This document shows, one piece after another, positions 19,976-29,663 of a stretch of 64,000 bases of DNA; the first letter of the stretch is position 1, and each line of letters begins with the position of its first letter. Location: positions 1 through 64,000 of the forward strand of contig NZ_JPIK01000017.1 in NCBI RefSeq assembly GCF_000717475.1, read 5' to 3'. Position numbers and translations under genes: made by a program. The notes beneath the pieces were generated by a model. It was given only the letters and a program-made list of their open reading frames with translations. It made no database searches and was not told where the DNA came from. This stretch comes from Desulfonatronum thiodismutans. GTDB taxonomy: Bacteria; Desulfobacterota; Desulfovibrionia; Desulfovibrionales; Desulfonatronaceae.

Positions 19976-22401
19976 TGCGCAAACTGCTGATCATTGGCCT
20001 TACTCTGATGCTTTTTCTGACCCTGGCAGGGGTCGGAGGCCTCGTCGGACTCTATGTCTGGGCCTCGCGGGACCTGCCCAGCTTCAAAAAAATCACCGAC
20101 TACAACCCGCCTTTGGTGACCACGGTCCTGGCTCGGGACGGCGAGGAAGTCCTGGGATATTTTTTCAATGAACGTCGTTTCCTGGTGGAGTCCACGGACT
20201 TGCCGCCCCACGTCATCCAGAGCTTCCTGGCCGCCGAGGACAGCAATTTCTATCACCATGAGGGCATTGACATTTCCGGAATCCTGCGCTCCCTGATTCG
20301 CAACATCCAGGCCAGGGGCATTGTCCAAGGCGGAAGCACCATCACCCAGCAGGTGATCAAGTCCCTGTTGCTCACCCCGGAACGCAGCTATGAGCGCAAG
20401 CTCAAGGAAGCAATTCTGGCCTACCGGTTGGAGCGCTACCTGACCAAGGATGAAATCCTGACCATCTATCTAAACCAGATATTTTTCGGAGCCGGGGCCT
20501 ACGGCATCGAAGCCGCGGCCAGGACCTACTTCAACAAACACGCCCATGAGCTGGATTTGGCAGAGGTAGCCCTGCTGGCCGGTCTGCCCAAGGCGCCTTC
20601 CTTGAACAATCCGTTACGCAACGCCGCCGGGGCCAGATCCAGGCAAGTCTATGTGTTGGATCGCCTGCTAGCCCTGGGATGGATTTCTCCGGACGATTAC
20701 TCGACTGCCCTGGAACAACAATTGGTCTTTGACAGCGGAAGCGATCCTTCCTGGCGGCGCGGTGCTTGGTATCTGGAGGAAGTCCGTCGGGATCTGATCG
20801 CCAAGTACGGAGAGGAAAAGGTCTACACCGGAGGACTGAAAGTCAGGACCGCGGTGGACCTACGCCATCAGATCGCGGCGGAACAGGCCATGCGCTCCGA
20901 GCTGACCGCTCTGGGCAAGCGCCAAGGCTGGCGCGGTCCTATCGAACGCCTGACCGGCGCGGCGGCGGATGTTTTTTTACAGGATCAGCATGTGAACTTG
21001 GACGCGTTGCTGAACGGAGATTGGATTCGGGTCCTGGCCACGGACGTGCGCACCGATGGCGCGTATGTCCGCTTTGGTCCGTATCATGGATGGCTGGACG
21101 TCGCGACCATGGGCTGGGCACGAACTCCAAACCCGGCCCGAGCTCCGGAAGATGTTCCGCCGATCCGGGACGCTCAACGCGTCTTGGAGGTCGGCGATGT
21201 TGTGTGGGCCTCGCTGCTTCCCATGGAGAACGAAAGCCTGGACGAACTGGACCTGGAGTTGGAAGCGGAGAGCGCCGAGCAGGCCGATAGTATCGCCCAG
21301 ACCTTACTGGGCAGAAGGTGGGAACTGGCCCTGGAGCAGGAGCCCACCGTGGAAGGCGCCCTGGCCTCCATTGATCCCTTGACCGGCGACGTTCTGGCCT
21401 TGGTCGGCGGTTACAGCTTTCAGCGCAGCCATTTCAACCGGGCCACCCAGGCCGTGCGCCAGCCCGGCTCCACGTTCAAGCCCATCGTCTACTCCGCGGC
21501 CCTGGACCACGGCTACACGGCGGCATCCATCGTCATGGACGCGCCCATCGTCTTTACCGACGCCGCTACCAGCGACACTTGGAAACCGGAAAACTTTGAA
21601 GGCCGATTTTACGGCCCGACCATGCTCCGGACCGCTCTGGTCAAATCCAGAAACCTGGTCACCATCCGGGTGGCCCAGTCCGTGGGCATCACCAACATCA
21701 TCCAGCGGGCGCGGGAACTCGGCCTGCAGGGCGACTTCAGTCCCGATCTCTCCGTCAGTCTCGGTTCCATCCCGGTCAATCTGGTCGATATGTGCCAAGC
21801 CTTCTCCGCCTTTGCCCGGGACGGCTCCACAGTCGAGCCTCGAACCATTATCTCCGTGCATACGGCCTGGGGTCAGCCGCTGTTGGAAAATGAAGTCCAC
21901 GCCTCTCCAGCAATATCCGCCCAAAACGCGTACATTATCACCAACATGTTGGAGGAGGCGGTACGCGACGGCACCGGACGTCGGGCCCGCGCCCTGGGAC
22001 GCCCGGTGGCCGGAAAGACCGGCACGACCAACAACCACCACGACGCTTGGTTCATCGGCTACACCCCGTATCTGCTGACCGGGGTATACGTTGGTTTTGA
22101 CCAACTCGCCCCCCTGGGCCGCCTGGAAACCGGTTCGCGGGCCGCGCTACCGGCTTGGCTGGCCTACCGGCAAGAGGTGGAAAGCATGTATCCCACGCAA
22201 AATTTCTCCCCTCCCCCCGGGCTGATCATGGCTCGGGTCGACGCTGAAAGTGGTCTGTTGGCCGGACCGGCCTGGGTAGGGCCAACCTACCTGCTGCCCT
22301 TTGTTGCCGGAACCCAGCCCCAGCAGGTTGCCAGCTCGCGAACGAACGACGGAGCAGGGCGACCGAGTTCGGAAGAAGACTTGCTGCGGCAAATATTTTA
22401 G
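19975..22401 (+). CDS. mrcA: Penicillin-binding protein 1A (class A)
   Basis: An 808-residue bifunctional peptidoglycan synthase anchored by an N-terminal membrane helix (about 7-30). The GT51 glycosyltransferase domain has catalytic Glu89 in AAEDSNFYHHEG and the GGSTITQQ and LNQIFFG motifs. A linker/OB-like region follows. The transpeptidase domain has S499-x-x-K502 (GSTFKP), the SRN motif in VKSRNLVT, and K681-T-G. Length fits PBP1A. It is translationally coupled to the upstream YkgJ-like gene and ends 77 bp before cheX. Confidence 0.96.
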   Translation: MRKLLIIGLTLMLFLTLAGVGGLVGLYVWASRDLPSFKKITDYNPPLVTTVLARDGEEVLGYFFNERRFLVESTDLPPHVIQSFLAAEDSNFYHHEGIDISGILRSLIRNIQARGIVQGGSTITQQVIKSLLLTPERSYERKLKEAILAYRLERYLTKDEILTIYLNQIFFGAGAYGIEAAARTYFNKHAHELDLAEVALLAGLPKAPSLNNPLRNAAGARSRQVYVLDRLLALGWISPDDYSTALEQQLVFDSGSDPSWRRGAWYLEEVRRDLIAKYGEEKVYTGGLKVRTAVDLRHQIAAEQAMRSELTALGKRQGWRGPIERLTGAAADVFLQDQHVNLDALLNGDWIRVLATDVRTDGAYVRFGPYHGWLDVATMGWARTPNPARAPEDVPPIRDAQRVLEVGDVVWASLLPMENESLDELDLELEAESAEQADSIAQTLLGRRWELALEQEPTVEGALASIDPLTGDVLALVGGYSFQRSHFNRATQAVRQPGSTFKPIVYSAALDHGYTAASIVMDAPIVFTDAATSDTWKPENFEGRFYGPTMLRTALVKSRNLVTIRVAQSVGITNIIQRARELGLQGDFSPDLSVSLGSIPVNLVDMCQAFSAFARDGSTVEPRTIISVHTAWGQPLLENEVHASPAISAQNAYIITNMLEEAVRDGTGRRARALGRPVAGKTGTTNNHHDAWFIGYTPYLLTGVYVGFDQLAPLGRLETGSRAALPAWLAYRQEVESMYPTQNFSPPPGLIMARVDAESGLLAGPAWVGPTYLLPFVAGTQPQQVASSRTNDGAGRPSSEEDLLRQIF

Positions 22402-22478
22402 CACATAATCCATTGTCATTACTTTTTTTTTTGTGGCTTGATGCCGATCCGTCACCAATCCATCAAGGAGCACCATCC

Positions 22479-22937
22479 ATGAGCATAGAAATCGCCAAGT
22501 CCTTCATCAAGGCAACAACGGAAGTCTTGTCCACCATGGCCATGATCACCCCCGTGGCGGGCAAACCGTACGTCAAGAAGGACATCATGGCTAAAGGCGA
22601 TGTTACCGGAGTGATCGGCCTGACCGGAGACAAAACAGGGACCATATCCGTTACCTTCACCCAAAAATGTGCGCTTGCGGTGGTCAAAAACATGTTGGGA
22701 GACGACATCCAGGACGTCATCCAGGACACCAAGGACGCCGTAGGTGAAATCACGAACATGGTTTCCGGCAAGTCCCGTCAACTTCTGGCCGAGACCGGAT
22801 TGACCATCCAATCGGCCACGCCCACGGTGATCATGGGCAAAGGCCACACCATTCACCACATCTCCTCCGAGCCGATCATGGCCATCCCGTTCACCACGGA
22901 TCATGGTGAGTTCACTGTTGAGTTTTGTTTTCAATGA
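22479..22937 (+). CDS. cheX: Chemotaxis phosphatase CheX-like protein
   Basis: A 152-residue single-domain protein of the CheC/CheX/FliY fold. The family active-site pair is present as Glu90 and Asn93 in DAVGEITNMVSGKSR, which in CheX dephosphorylates CheY-P. The C-terminal half (TVIMGKGHTIHH) matches CheX-type proteins. The ATG at 22479 is preceded by AAGGAG; the upstream frame is spurious. No other chemotaxis gene is adjacent. Confidence 0.9.
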   Translation: MSIEIAKSFIKATTEVLSTMAMITPVAGKPYVKKDIMAKGDVTGVIGLTGDKTGTISVTFTQKCALAVVKNMLGDDIQDVIQDTKDAVGEITNMVSGKSRQLLAETGLTIQSATPTVIMGKGHTIHHISSEPIMAIPFTTDHGEFTVEFCFQ

Positions 22938-23069
22938 TACGAACCTCTCTTCTCGCCGGAGCGGAACCGATCTTTCTTGCTCCAGGTCCCAAGGTCATCC
23001 CAGCATATTGCGGATGCCTCAACCTCAGACTCCGCATCGTCTGAAAACATTTTTCCAGGATGACGTATC

Positions 23070-24239
23070 ATGCGACTGCTCCGTATTTCTTTCTTTTTTT
23101 TCCTTTTCCTGATTCTGGCCACGTCGGTCCACGCCCGCCTGGAGATCAGCCCTCCCTCCGAACTGACGGCCCGCAACTATTTTCTCATGGACGCCCGCAG
23201 CGGCGCGACCCTGGCGGAAAAAGACGCCGATCAGCGCGTGGAGCCGGCCAGCCTGACCAAGATCATGACCGCCTACCTGGTCTTTCGCGAGCTGCAAGCC
23301 GGGAAGCTGACCCTGGACGAGGAAGTTCCGGTCAGCGAACAAGCTTGGCGCACCGGAATGACCGGAGCGTCCCGGATGTACATCGACGTGGGCAGCCACG
23401 TCACCGTGGAGGACCTGATCCGGGGGATGATCGTCCAGTCCGGCAACGACGCCTGTGTGGCCCTGGCCGAACGGATCGCCGGAACCGAAGCGGCCTTCGT
23501 GGACTTGATGAACGCCCAGGCCCTGGCCCTGGGCATGAACGACACCCGGTTCCAGAACAGCCACGGTCTACCCAGCGAACAGACGCAGTACACCTCGGCC
23601 CGGGACATCGTCACCCTGGCCAGAAAGCTGATCATCAACTTCCCGGAATATTACGGCTACTACTCGGAACGCAGCTTCACCTACAACGACATCACCCAGC
23701 ACAACCGCAACCTGCTTCTCGGCCGGGACCCCTCGGTGGACGGCGTGAAAACCGGCTGGACCTCAGCAGCGGGATACAATCTGGTGACTTCGGCCAAGCG
23801 CGACGACATGCGGTTGGTAGCCGTGGTCATGGGCATCGAGGCTTCCAGCTCCCGAGAAGGAGGCTTGGCACGGGCGGATCAATCGCAAGCCTTGCTGAAC
23901 TGGGGGTTTCGACAGTTTGAAACCGCGACTATCCAACAACCCGGAGAAATTCTCGTTGAGCCTCGACTATGGTTCGGAGCTGAGACCCGCCTGCCCGTGG
24001 GCGTCGAAACAACGTTTTATGCCTCCATACCCAGAGGCAGCCGGGAAAACCTTCGCCTGGAGTTAGCTCTTCAGGAATTAATCGAAGCTCCGGTGGAAAT
24101 CGGTCACCCCGTGGGCGAGCTGCGAGTTTATCTCCAAGGCGACCTGATCGCCGAGCACCCCCTGGTGGCGTTGCGCACCGTAAACAAGGGCGGCATCTTC
24201 CGCTATCTTCTGGACACGATTCTGCGCTGGTTTCAGTAA
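23070..24239 (+). CDS. dacA: D-alanyl-D-alanine carboxypeptidase (PBP5/6 type)
   Basis: A 389-residue periplasmic low-molecular-weight PBP that trims the terminal D-Ala of peptidoglycan stem peptides. The signal peptide is residues 1-22 (cleavage after SVHA). The active-site set is complete: S61-L-T-K64, S124-G-N126 and K227-T-G. The PBP5 C-terminal beta domain (about 280-370) ends in a short hydrophobic/aromatic helix (YLLDTILRWFQ), which fits membrane-surface anchoring. It lies close to the other cell-wall gene, PBP1A, with cheX between. Confidence 0.95.
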   Translation: MRLLRISFFFFLFLILATSVHARLEISPPSELTARNYFLMDARSGATLAEKDADQRVEPASLTKIMTAYLVFRELQAGKLTLDEEVPVSEQAWRTGMTGASRMYIDVGSHVTVEDLIRGMIVQSGNDACVALAERIAGTEAAFVDLMNAQALALGMNDTRFQNSHGLPSEQTQYTSARDIVTLARKLIINFPEYYGYYSERSFTYNDITQHNRNLLLGRDPSVDGVKTGWTSAAGYNLVTSAKRDDMRLVAVVMGIEASSSREGGLARADQSQALLNWGFRQFETATIQQPGEILVEPRLWFGAETRLPVGVETTFYASIPRGSRENLRLELALQELIEAPVEIGHPVGELRVYLQGDLIAEHPLVALRTVNKGGIFRYLLDTILRWFQ

Positions 24240-24346
24240 AGGCTCCGGATTCCGGGGTAGGGAGCCAACCCCATTTAGCCGAACTCCCCCTTCCGTCGGT
24301 GCCGCTCAGCGGTTGATATTCACCTTTTCCGCGCCAGTAGCATTCC

Positions 24347-27292
24347 ATGTCGCCTTCTCCCGACTCTTCCTCCGGTTTTTCTTTCGACTCCCTTTCACTC
24401 GAATCAGCGACGCGACAAAGCTCCGCAGCTCGGTTACGCGACGAGCGCGACGAACTTTTGCGGTCCACTTTGGCCGAAGGCCTGGTCCCGCCTGATTTTC
24501 CAGTGCGCTTGTCCCGGCTTACGGACCGCTACTTCCAGGACAGAGTTTCGGAAATCCTGGCGCAATCCACTGAGGATACAAGCCGGATTCTCTCTGATCC
24601 CTTTGTCGTGCTGGGCGTGGGAGGATATGGCCGGGAATCTCTGTGCCCCTATTCCGATCTGGACGTGCTGGTGTTGTACCAAGATAGCGTGCCTGAAACG
24701 GCCGGCCCTTTTTGCCGGGAACTCTTTCTCCCGCTCTGGGATCTGGGGTTGGAACTGGGACACGGGGTTCGCTGCCTCCAGGAATGTCTCGCCCTGGCCC
24801 AGGAGGATCACAAGACCTTCACCGCCTTCCTTTCGACGCGGTTTCTGGCCGGAAGCCACTCATTGATGCAGCGGTTCGCCGAGGCCTTTATTGAGCTGGC
24901 CGCGCACCACGATCTCGCACTCCTGGCTGATATAGCCATCGCCACCGATAGTCATGGTGGTCAGGGCAGGAGTGTTAAGCATGGTTCCAGTCCGGACGAG
25001 TCCGCACGGGAAGGTCCTGGGGAACTCCCAGGTGGACTCTCGGAGGAACTCTCGGGCGGGGCTCGAAAACGAAACGCTGATTTCTTTTTCGACCTTGCGA
25101 CGGAAAATCTCCTGGAACCCAACACCAAGACCAGCCCCGGCGGCCTTCGGGACTACCACCGTCTGCTCTGGCTGGCGGTCCCGCGCTTGGCCCCTGGCCA
25201 GGACCGAATAACCACTCAACCGGTAGGCCCATTCTCTGAGGCGGATGTTCTCCAGTTGGAACGGGACGTGACCTTTCTGCTCCAAACCCGAACGGCTCTG
25301 CACTTGACGGTTGGCCGCAAGGCGGACGTGCTGCACCTGGAATTGCAACCCCGTGTCGCCCGTCTCCTGGGATTCGAAGGAAACAACGCCGGTTTGGCCG
25401 TGGAGTTGTTTCTGAGCAAACTGCACAAGGCAATGGAGCGCATCAGGTCCATGTACCTGGCGGTTCTGCGTACCATCCGCGGCCTGGAACGCCCTCCATC
25501 CCTCTCTTGGCTGGACAAGGAAGCCCACCAGGGCATCGTCCTGGCCGCCGACGGACTGACCTTTGCCCGTGCTTTCCCTCCTCGACACCTCCCGCCTGGA
25601 AAACAGGTCATGGCCCTGTTCACCGCGATGGGGCAAAACGGCCTGCCGCTGTCCTGGACGGTTCGCGAGGCGGTGGCTTCCGCCTGTACCTCCCTGCTTC
25701 AGGACGTGGGAGAACGTTTCGAGACCCTCCAGGAACTGACGGCCATCCTGATGGCTCCCGGCGGCGTTCAGGCTGGACGCGACCTGCTCGCATCCGGCGT
25801 ACTGGGTGCCCTGATCCCGGAACTAGGCCGGGTCCAGGACCGGATTCAATTCGATGCCTATCATCTGCGTCCTTTGGGAGCGCATACCGTGGAAACCCTG
25901 GGCTGGCTGAACAGGTGGAACAAGAAGGGCGTGGAGGAGCAAACCTCCCGGAAAGGGGAGCGAAGGTCGTTGTTGGCGGGAGACATACTGCAGCGCCTCC
26001 CAGGGGGCGTCACGTCTTTGGTCCTGGGGGCGTTGCTGCACGACATCGGCAAGGGCGCGCCCGACCATGCCGCGACCGGGGCGGAAATGGCCACGAGAAT
26101 CCTGGAACGCTTTCAGGTTCCGGAGCCAATTGCCCGAGAAACTACGTTCCTGGTCCGTGAACATCTGCTGCTGTTCAAGACCGCCACCCGCAAGGATCTG
26201 CACGACGAACAGGTGGTGGCCGCCTGCGCCGAGCGCGTCGGCGACGAGGCGCGGCTGGATCGCCTGTTCCTGCTCAGCATGGCCGATGCCCGGGCCACCG
26301 GCCCCAAGGCCTGGAACGAGTGGACCGCGTCCCTGCTCCAGGACCTCTATTTCAAAATCCGCAAGCTCTTCACCCATGGCCCGCTGTCCGAACCCCAAGC
26401 CATGGAGCGGGTCGAAAAAGTTCGAGAAGAGGTCAGACACCTTTCCTTGGGACGCGACGTCCCGAAAAAACTGGATGACAAACCGGATAACGACCTGGAT
26501 GAACTCCTGCGCAAAATACCCTTACGTTACCTGCTGACCACCCCGCCCGGCACCATCGTTCGCCACATCCACCTTGTCGCCCGGCTTGCCCGGGAGGTGG
26601 CCGAGGAGAGAATACGCATTCCCGGAGGACGCGGCGGCCTGGGGCACGCTACCGTGGAAGCGGCGGACCTCCCGGAATTTGGGTGCCATGAAGTGACCTT
26701 CGCCGTCATGGACCAGCCCGGTATTTTTCCGGTGCTCTGCGGCTCTCTGGCCTTGCACGAAGTGAACGTCCTGGCCGCGGAGGTGGTTACCTGGCCCGAC
26801 GGCGTGGTGCTCACCCTGTTCAAAATTCAGGACCCGCCGGACCCTTTGCACCTGGAAGAACTGGCCTTCCGCCTCAAACAAGCGGTCAAGTACGCCATGA
26901 CCGGCAAACTTTTTCTGGACTACCGCCTGGAGGAAAAACGCCGTTCTCGGTTGAACGTCAAAATCATCCCTCATGCATTGCCGCCAATGGTCCGAATCGA
27001 CAACGAGGGCAACGATTTTTCCACCCAAGTTGAGGTCATCGCCGACGACCGCCCCGGCTGCCTCTACCAGATCGCCGATGCTTTCGAGCGCCTCCAGGTC
27101 CGGGTCCATCACGCTAAAATCGCCACCCAGGCCGACCGCATCGCCGACACCTTCGACGTCCGGGACAATTTGGGTCAAAAAATCACCGACCCCGCCCACC
27201 TCCGGGAAATCCAAAACGCCCTGCTTTTCGCGCTTCAAAGCGGGCCCGAACCGACCAAGAACCTTCAAACCCACTCACCACGAAAAAGTTGA
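24347..27292 (+). CDS. glnD: [Protein-PII] uridylyltransferase / uridylyl-removing enzyme
   Basis: A 981-residue nitrogen sensor that uridylylates PII when glutamine is low and deuridylylates it when high. The nucleotidyltransferase motif GVGGYGRESLCPYSDLD lies at residues about 90-106, the HD domain at about 560-680 (LLHDIGKG), and two C-terminal ACT domains at about 785-860 and 900-965 sense glutamine. A Gly/Ser/Glu-rich stretch of about 35 residues (about 202-240) interrupts the usual segment before LLEPNTKTSPGGLRD. Overall length is slightly above typical. No glnB or amtB lies beside it. Confidence 0.95.
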   Translation: MSPSPDSSSGFSFDSLSLESATRQSSAARLRDERDELLRSTLAEGLVPPDFPVRLSRLTDRYFQDRVSEILAQSTEDTSRILSDPFVVLGVGGYGRESLCPYSDLDVLVLYQDSVPETAGPFCRELFLPLWDLGLELGHGVRCLQECLALAQEDHKTFTAFLSTRFLAGSHSLMQRFAEAFIELAAHHDLALLADIAIATDSHGGQGRSVKHGSSPDESAREGPGELPGGLSEELSGGARKRNADFFFDLATENLLEPNTKTSPGGLRDYHRLLWLAVPRLAPGQDRITTQPVGPFSEADVLQLERDVTFLLQTRTALHLTVGRKADVLHLELQPRVARLLGFEGNNAGLAVELFLSKLHKAMERIRSMYLAVLRTIRGLERPPSLSWLDKEAHQGIVLAADGLTFARAFPPRHLPPGKQVMALFTAMGQNGLPLSWTVREAVASACTSLLQDVGERFETLQELTAILMAPGGVQAGRDLLASGVLGALIPELGRVQDRIQFDAYHLRPLGAHTVETLGWLNRWNKKGVEEQTSRKGERRSLLAGDILQRLPGGVTSLVLGALLHDIGKGAPDHAATGAEMATRILERFQVPEPIARETTFLVREHLLLFKTATRKDLHDEQVVAACAERVGDEARLDRLFLLSMADARATGPKAWNEWTASLLQDLYFKIRKLFTHGPLSEPQAMERVEKVREEVRHLSLGRDVPKKLDDKPDNDLDELLRKIPLRYLLTTPPGTIVRHIHLVARLAREVAEERIRIPGGRGGLGHATVEAADLPEFGCHEVTFAVMDQPGIFPVLCGSLALHEVNVLAAEVVTWPDGVVLTLFKIQDPPDPLHLEELAFRLKQAVKYAMTGKLFLDYRLEEKRRSRLNVKIIPHALPPMVRIDNEGNDFSTQVEVIADDRPGCLYQIADAFERLQVRVHHAKIATQADRIADTFDVRDNLGQKITDPAHLREIQNALLFALQSGPEPTKNLQTHSPRKS

Positions 27293-27320
27293 ACGATTTA
27301 AAAGCTTTTTACTCCTTGCC

Positions 27321-27506
27321 CTACACCGCCTCGTCGACGATCTGCCCCGCGGCCTGCTCCGGAGCCCTGGAGGCAGTTGCCAACTCTTCTTGTCGGCGAA
27401 TATCCTGCTGTTGAAGTCGTTCCTGCTCCGCGATTTCCCTGCTCCGCTCACGTTCCGCTTCAATCTTGGCAGCGGCTACCTGGGCCTGCGCCGAGGAAAC
27501 GTCCAT
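27321..27506 (-). CDS. Small charged coiled-coil-like protein
   Basis: 61 residues starting MDVSSAQAQVAAAKIEAERER, rich in Glu, Arg, Gln and Ala, probably one long amphipathic helix. The frame is open further upstream, but CAAGGAGG placed 6 nt before this ATG makes the start convincing. Short proteins starting MD(I/V)xSxA occur as putative motility proteins in related bacteria, but I cannot assign it. It converges on glnD and is divergent from the Uma2 gene. Confidence 0.6.
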   Translation of the reverse strand: MDVSSAQAQVAAAKIEAERERSREIAEQERLQQQDIRRQEELATASRAPEQAAGQIVDEAV

Positions 27507-27654
27507 GGTGAACCTCCTTGTTTGGTTGGAAAAATGGAAGCATGCCGACCTCAACCAAGATCGGTCAAGCCTTGTATTGCCGACGGCGTTGCTCTACGAT
27601 CAAGGCCGTCCCCTAACCCGAAACGATTGCAAATTCTTCCAGACGGAGGCAACC

Positions 27655-28293
27655 ATGGGCAGACCGCAACCCGTCGAGACCATCAGCATTCAGGAATATC
27701 TGTCCGGTGAATTGGAAAGCGATCTCCGCCACGAGTATATCGACGGCGCGGTCTACGCCATGGTCGGCACCAGCGACAGGCATGGGCTGATCGCCCTCAA
27801 TATCGCTACGGCCCTGCGGCCTCACGTCCGGGGCACACCCTGCCAACTCTTCATGTCGGACATGAAGGTCCGCATCCAGCTTCAAGGCAAAACCATCTTC
27901 TATTATCCGGACCTCGTCCTGTCCTGCGACCCGAAGGACCGGCAACCCTACTTCCGAACCAGCCCGTGCCTGATCGTCGAGGTCCTCTCTGCTTCCACAC
28001 GCAGAGTAGATCAGCAGGAAAAACTGGCCACCTACATCACCATCCCCAGCCTGCGGGAATACGTGCTCATCGATCAGGACCGCGAGTTAGTCCAGGTGCA
28101 TCGCCAGTCGGAGAGCTGGGTCGGCCAAAACATGACCTCGGGATCGGTCCTGTTCGCATGCCTGAACGTGGAACTGCCGCTGGAGCTGATTTACGAAGAC
28201 GTCCCGCTTCCGGGTCCAGGCATTGACGTCCTCCGGGACCACGACGCTCTGGAGTATGGCGGAGAAGCTGAGGCCCCGCTCCCCCACCATTGA
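27655..28293 (+). CDS. Uma2 family endonuclease-like protein
   Basis: 212 residues of the Uma2 (DUF820) family, a PD-(D/E)XK-fold nuclease-like group. Motifs: HEYIDGAVYAMVG, then YYPDLVLSCD (acidic residue) and LIVEVLSASTRRVDQQEKLA (E and K of the nuclease core). The ATG at 27655 follows GGAGG and starts the conserved sequence MGRPQPVETISIQEYL; the extension to 27466 is spurious. Such genes are often solitary; none of its neighbours suggests a partner. Confidence 0.88.
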   Translation: MGRPQPVETISIQEYLSGELESDLRHEYIDGAVYAMVGTSDRHGLIALNIATALRPHVRGTPCQLFMSDMKVRIQLQGKTIFYYPDLVLSCDPKDRQPYFRTSPCLIVEVLSASTRRVDQQEKLATYITIPSLREYVLIDQDRELVQVHRQSESWVGQNMTSGSVLFACLNVELPLELIYEDVPLPGPGIDVLRDHDALEYGGEAEAPLPHH

Positions 28294-28307
28294 CGCTCTC
28301 GGCTCGG

Positions 28308-29516
28308 TCAGGCCGTTTTTTCCAGAATATCACTCAAGGCTTGACTGAACCGTCGCAAATCCGCCTCCGTGATTACCAACGGCGGAAGAAGGCGGAGCAC
28401 CCGGTCCTGGGTCAGGTTCAGGACGAAACCCGATTCCAGAAGCCCACGCCAGACGTCCTGACCGGGAAAAGCCAGTTCGATGCCCAGCATCAGGCCGCGA
28501 CCGCGCACGTCGGCGATCTTGCCCGGATGGGCCGCCTGAACCTCGCGGAACAGGCCCTGGGCCAACTCTCCAAGGCTCGCGGCCCTGCCGGGCAGATCGT
28601 CCCGGAGCAGGATGTCGATCACCTTGGCGGCCACCATGGACGGGACCGGCCCGCCGCCGAAGGTGGTGGCGTGGCTGCCCGGCTCAAACCCCAGGGCCGC
28701 CTCGTCGGTGCAGAGCATCGCCCCCATGGGCAGGCCGTTGGCCAAGGCCTTGGAGGTGGTCAGAACATCCGGTCGAAGCCCGGCCTGTTGGTGGGCCCAG
28801 AATTTCCCGCTGCGCCCCATCCCGGTCTGCACCTCGTCCACCATCAGCAGCACGCCCCGCTCCCGGCACATATCCTGAACCGCTGCCAGGTAGTCGTCGG
28901 TCAGAGGCCGGACCCCGCCTTCTCCCTGGATGATCTCCAGGAGCACGGCCGCGGTTTTCCCGGACACGGCTCTCTCCAGGGCGGAAAATTCCCCGAACGG
29001 AACGGTCTGAAACCCCTCCGGCAAAGGCGCGAAGCCGTCCTTGACCTTGTCCTGGCCCGTGGCCGTCAGCGTGGCCAGGGTCCGGCCATGAAAGGACCCG
29101 GCCAGGGAGATCACCTCGTAGGCCTCGCGGCCCTTGACCTTGCGCATGTACCGGCGGGCCAGCTTGATGGCCGCCTCGTTGGCCTCGGCTCCGGAATTGC
29201 AGAAAAAGGCCTTGTCCAGGGCGCAGGTGGCCAGAAGCTTCTCGGCCAGGACCAACTGCTCCTCCTGGTAGAACAGATTGCTGACATGGATCAGCCGCTC
29301 GGCCTGATTCCGCATCGCGGCCAACAGTTCCGGATGGGAATGGCCGAGGTTGCACACGGCGATTCCGGCCAGCAGGTCCAGATACTCCCGTCCGTCCGGA
29401 TCGACGAGGGTACATCCCGAGGCCGAAGCCACGGCCAGAGGATAGCGACCGTAGGTCCGACACAATACGCGCTGTTCGCGCTCCTGGAGCGCGGCAAGAG
29501 AAGTTATCGTAGGCAT
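28308..29516 (-). CDS. argD: Acetylornithine / class III aminotransferase
   Basis: A 402-residue PLP-dependent aminotransferase. The schiff-base lysine lies in TTSKALANGLPMGA. Other family motifs are NSGAEANEAAIKLAR, SFHGRTLATL and MVDEVQTGMGRSGKFWA. It most resembles acetylornithine aminotransferase (arginine synthesis). Substrate range within this family is broad, and no other arg gene is adjacent, so the specific role is less certain than the family. It lies downstream of dut on the same strand, separated by a repeat-filled spacer. Confidence 0.9.
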   Translation of the reverse strand: MPTITSLAALQEREQRVLCRTYGRYPLAVASASGCTLVDPDGREYLDLLAGIAVCNLGHSHPELLAAMRNQAERLIHVSNLFYQEEQLVLAEKLLATCALDKAFFCNSGAEANEAAIKLARRYMRKVKGREAYEVISLAGSFHGRTLATLTATGQDKVKDGFAPLPEGFQTVPFGEFSALERAVSGKTAAVLLEIIQGEGGVRPLTDDYLAAVQDMCRERGVLLMVDEVQTGMGRSGKFWAHQQAGLRPDVLTTSKALANGLPMGAMLCTDEAALGFEPGSHATTFGGGPVPSMVAAKVIDILLRDDLPGRAASLGELAQGLFREVQAAHPGKIADVRGRGLMLGIELAFPGQDVWRGLLESGFVLNLTQDRVLRLLPPLVITEADLRRFSQALSDILEKTA

Positions 29517-29601
29517 AATTCGTCAGGTTACTCGTTGTATGTTGATAAAAGACGCGAGGCAAAGCCTGCAACTCAATATGTCAGTCCACGGATCTCAAAC
29601 T

Positions 29602-29650
29602 TCAGCCCTCAGTTTTCAACCCTCAGGTCTCAGGTTTCATCCCTCAGCCC
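29602..29650. repeat. Degenerate 7-bp tandem repeat (seven units)
   Basis: Seven consecutive heptads in perfect phase, all starting TCA: TCAGCCC, TCAGTTT, TCAACCC, TCAGGTC, TCAGGTT, TCATCCC and TCAGCCC. Less regular units lie on both sides (about 29593-29663). It fills much of the dut-argD spacer. Confidence 0.85.
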
Positions 29651-29663
29651 TCTCCCTTCCCCC

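Noticed and set aside
29593..29663. CRISPR-like array
   Set aside because: Units are 7 bp and degenerate, with no 20-40-bp repeat/spacer pattern and no cas genes.
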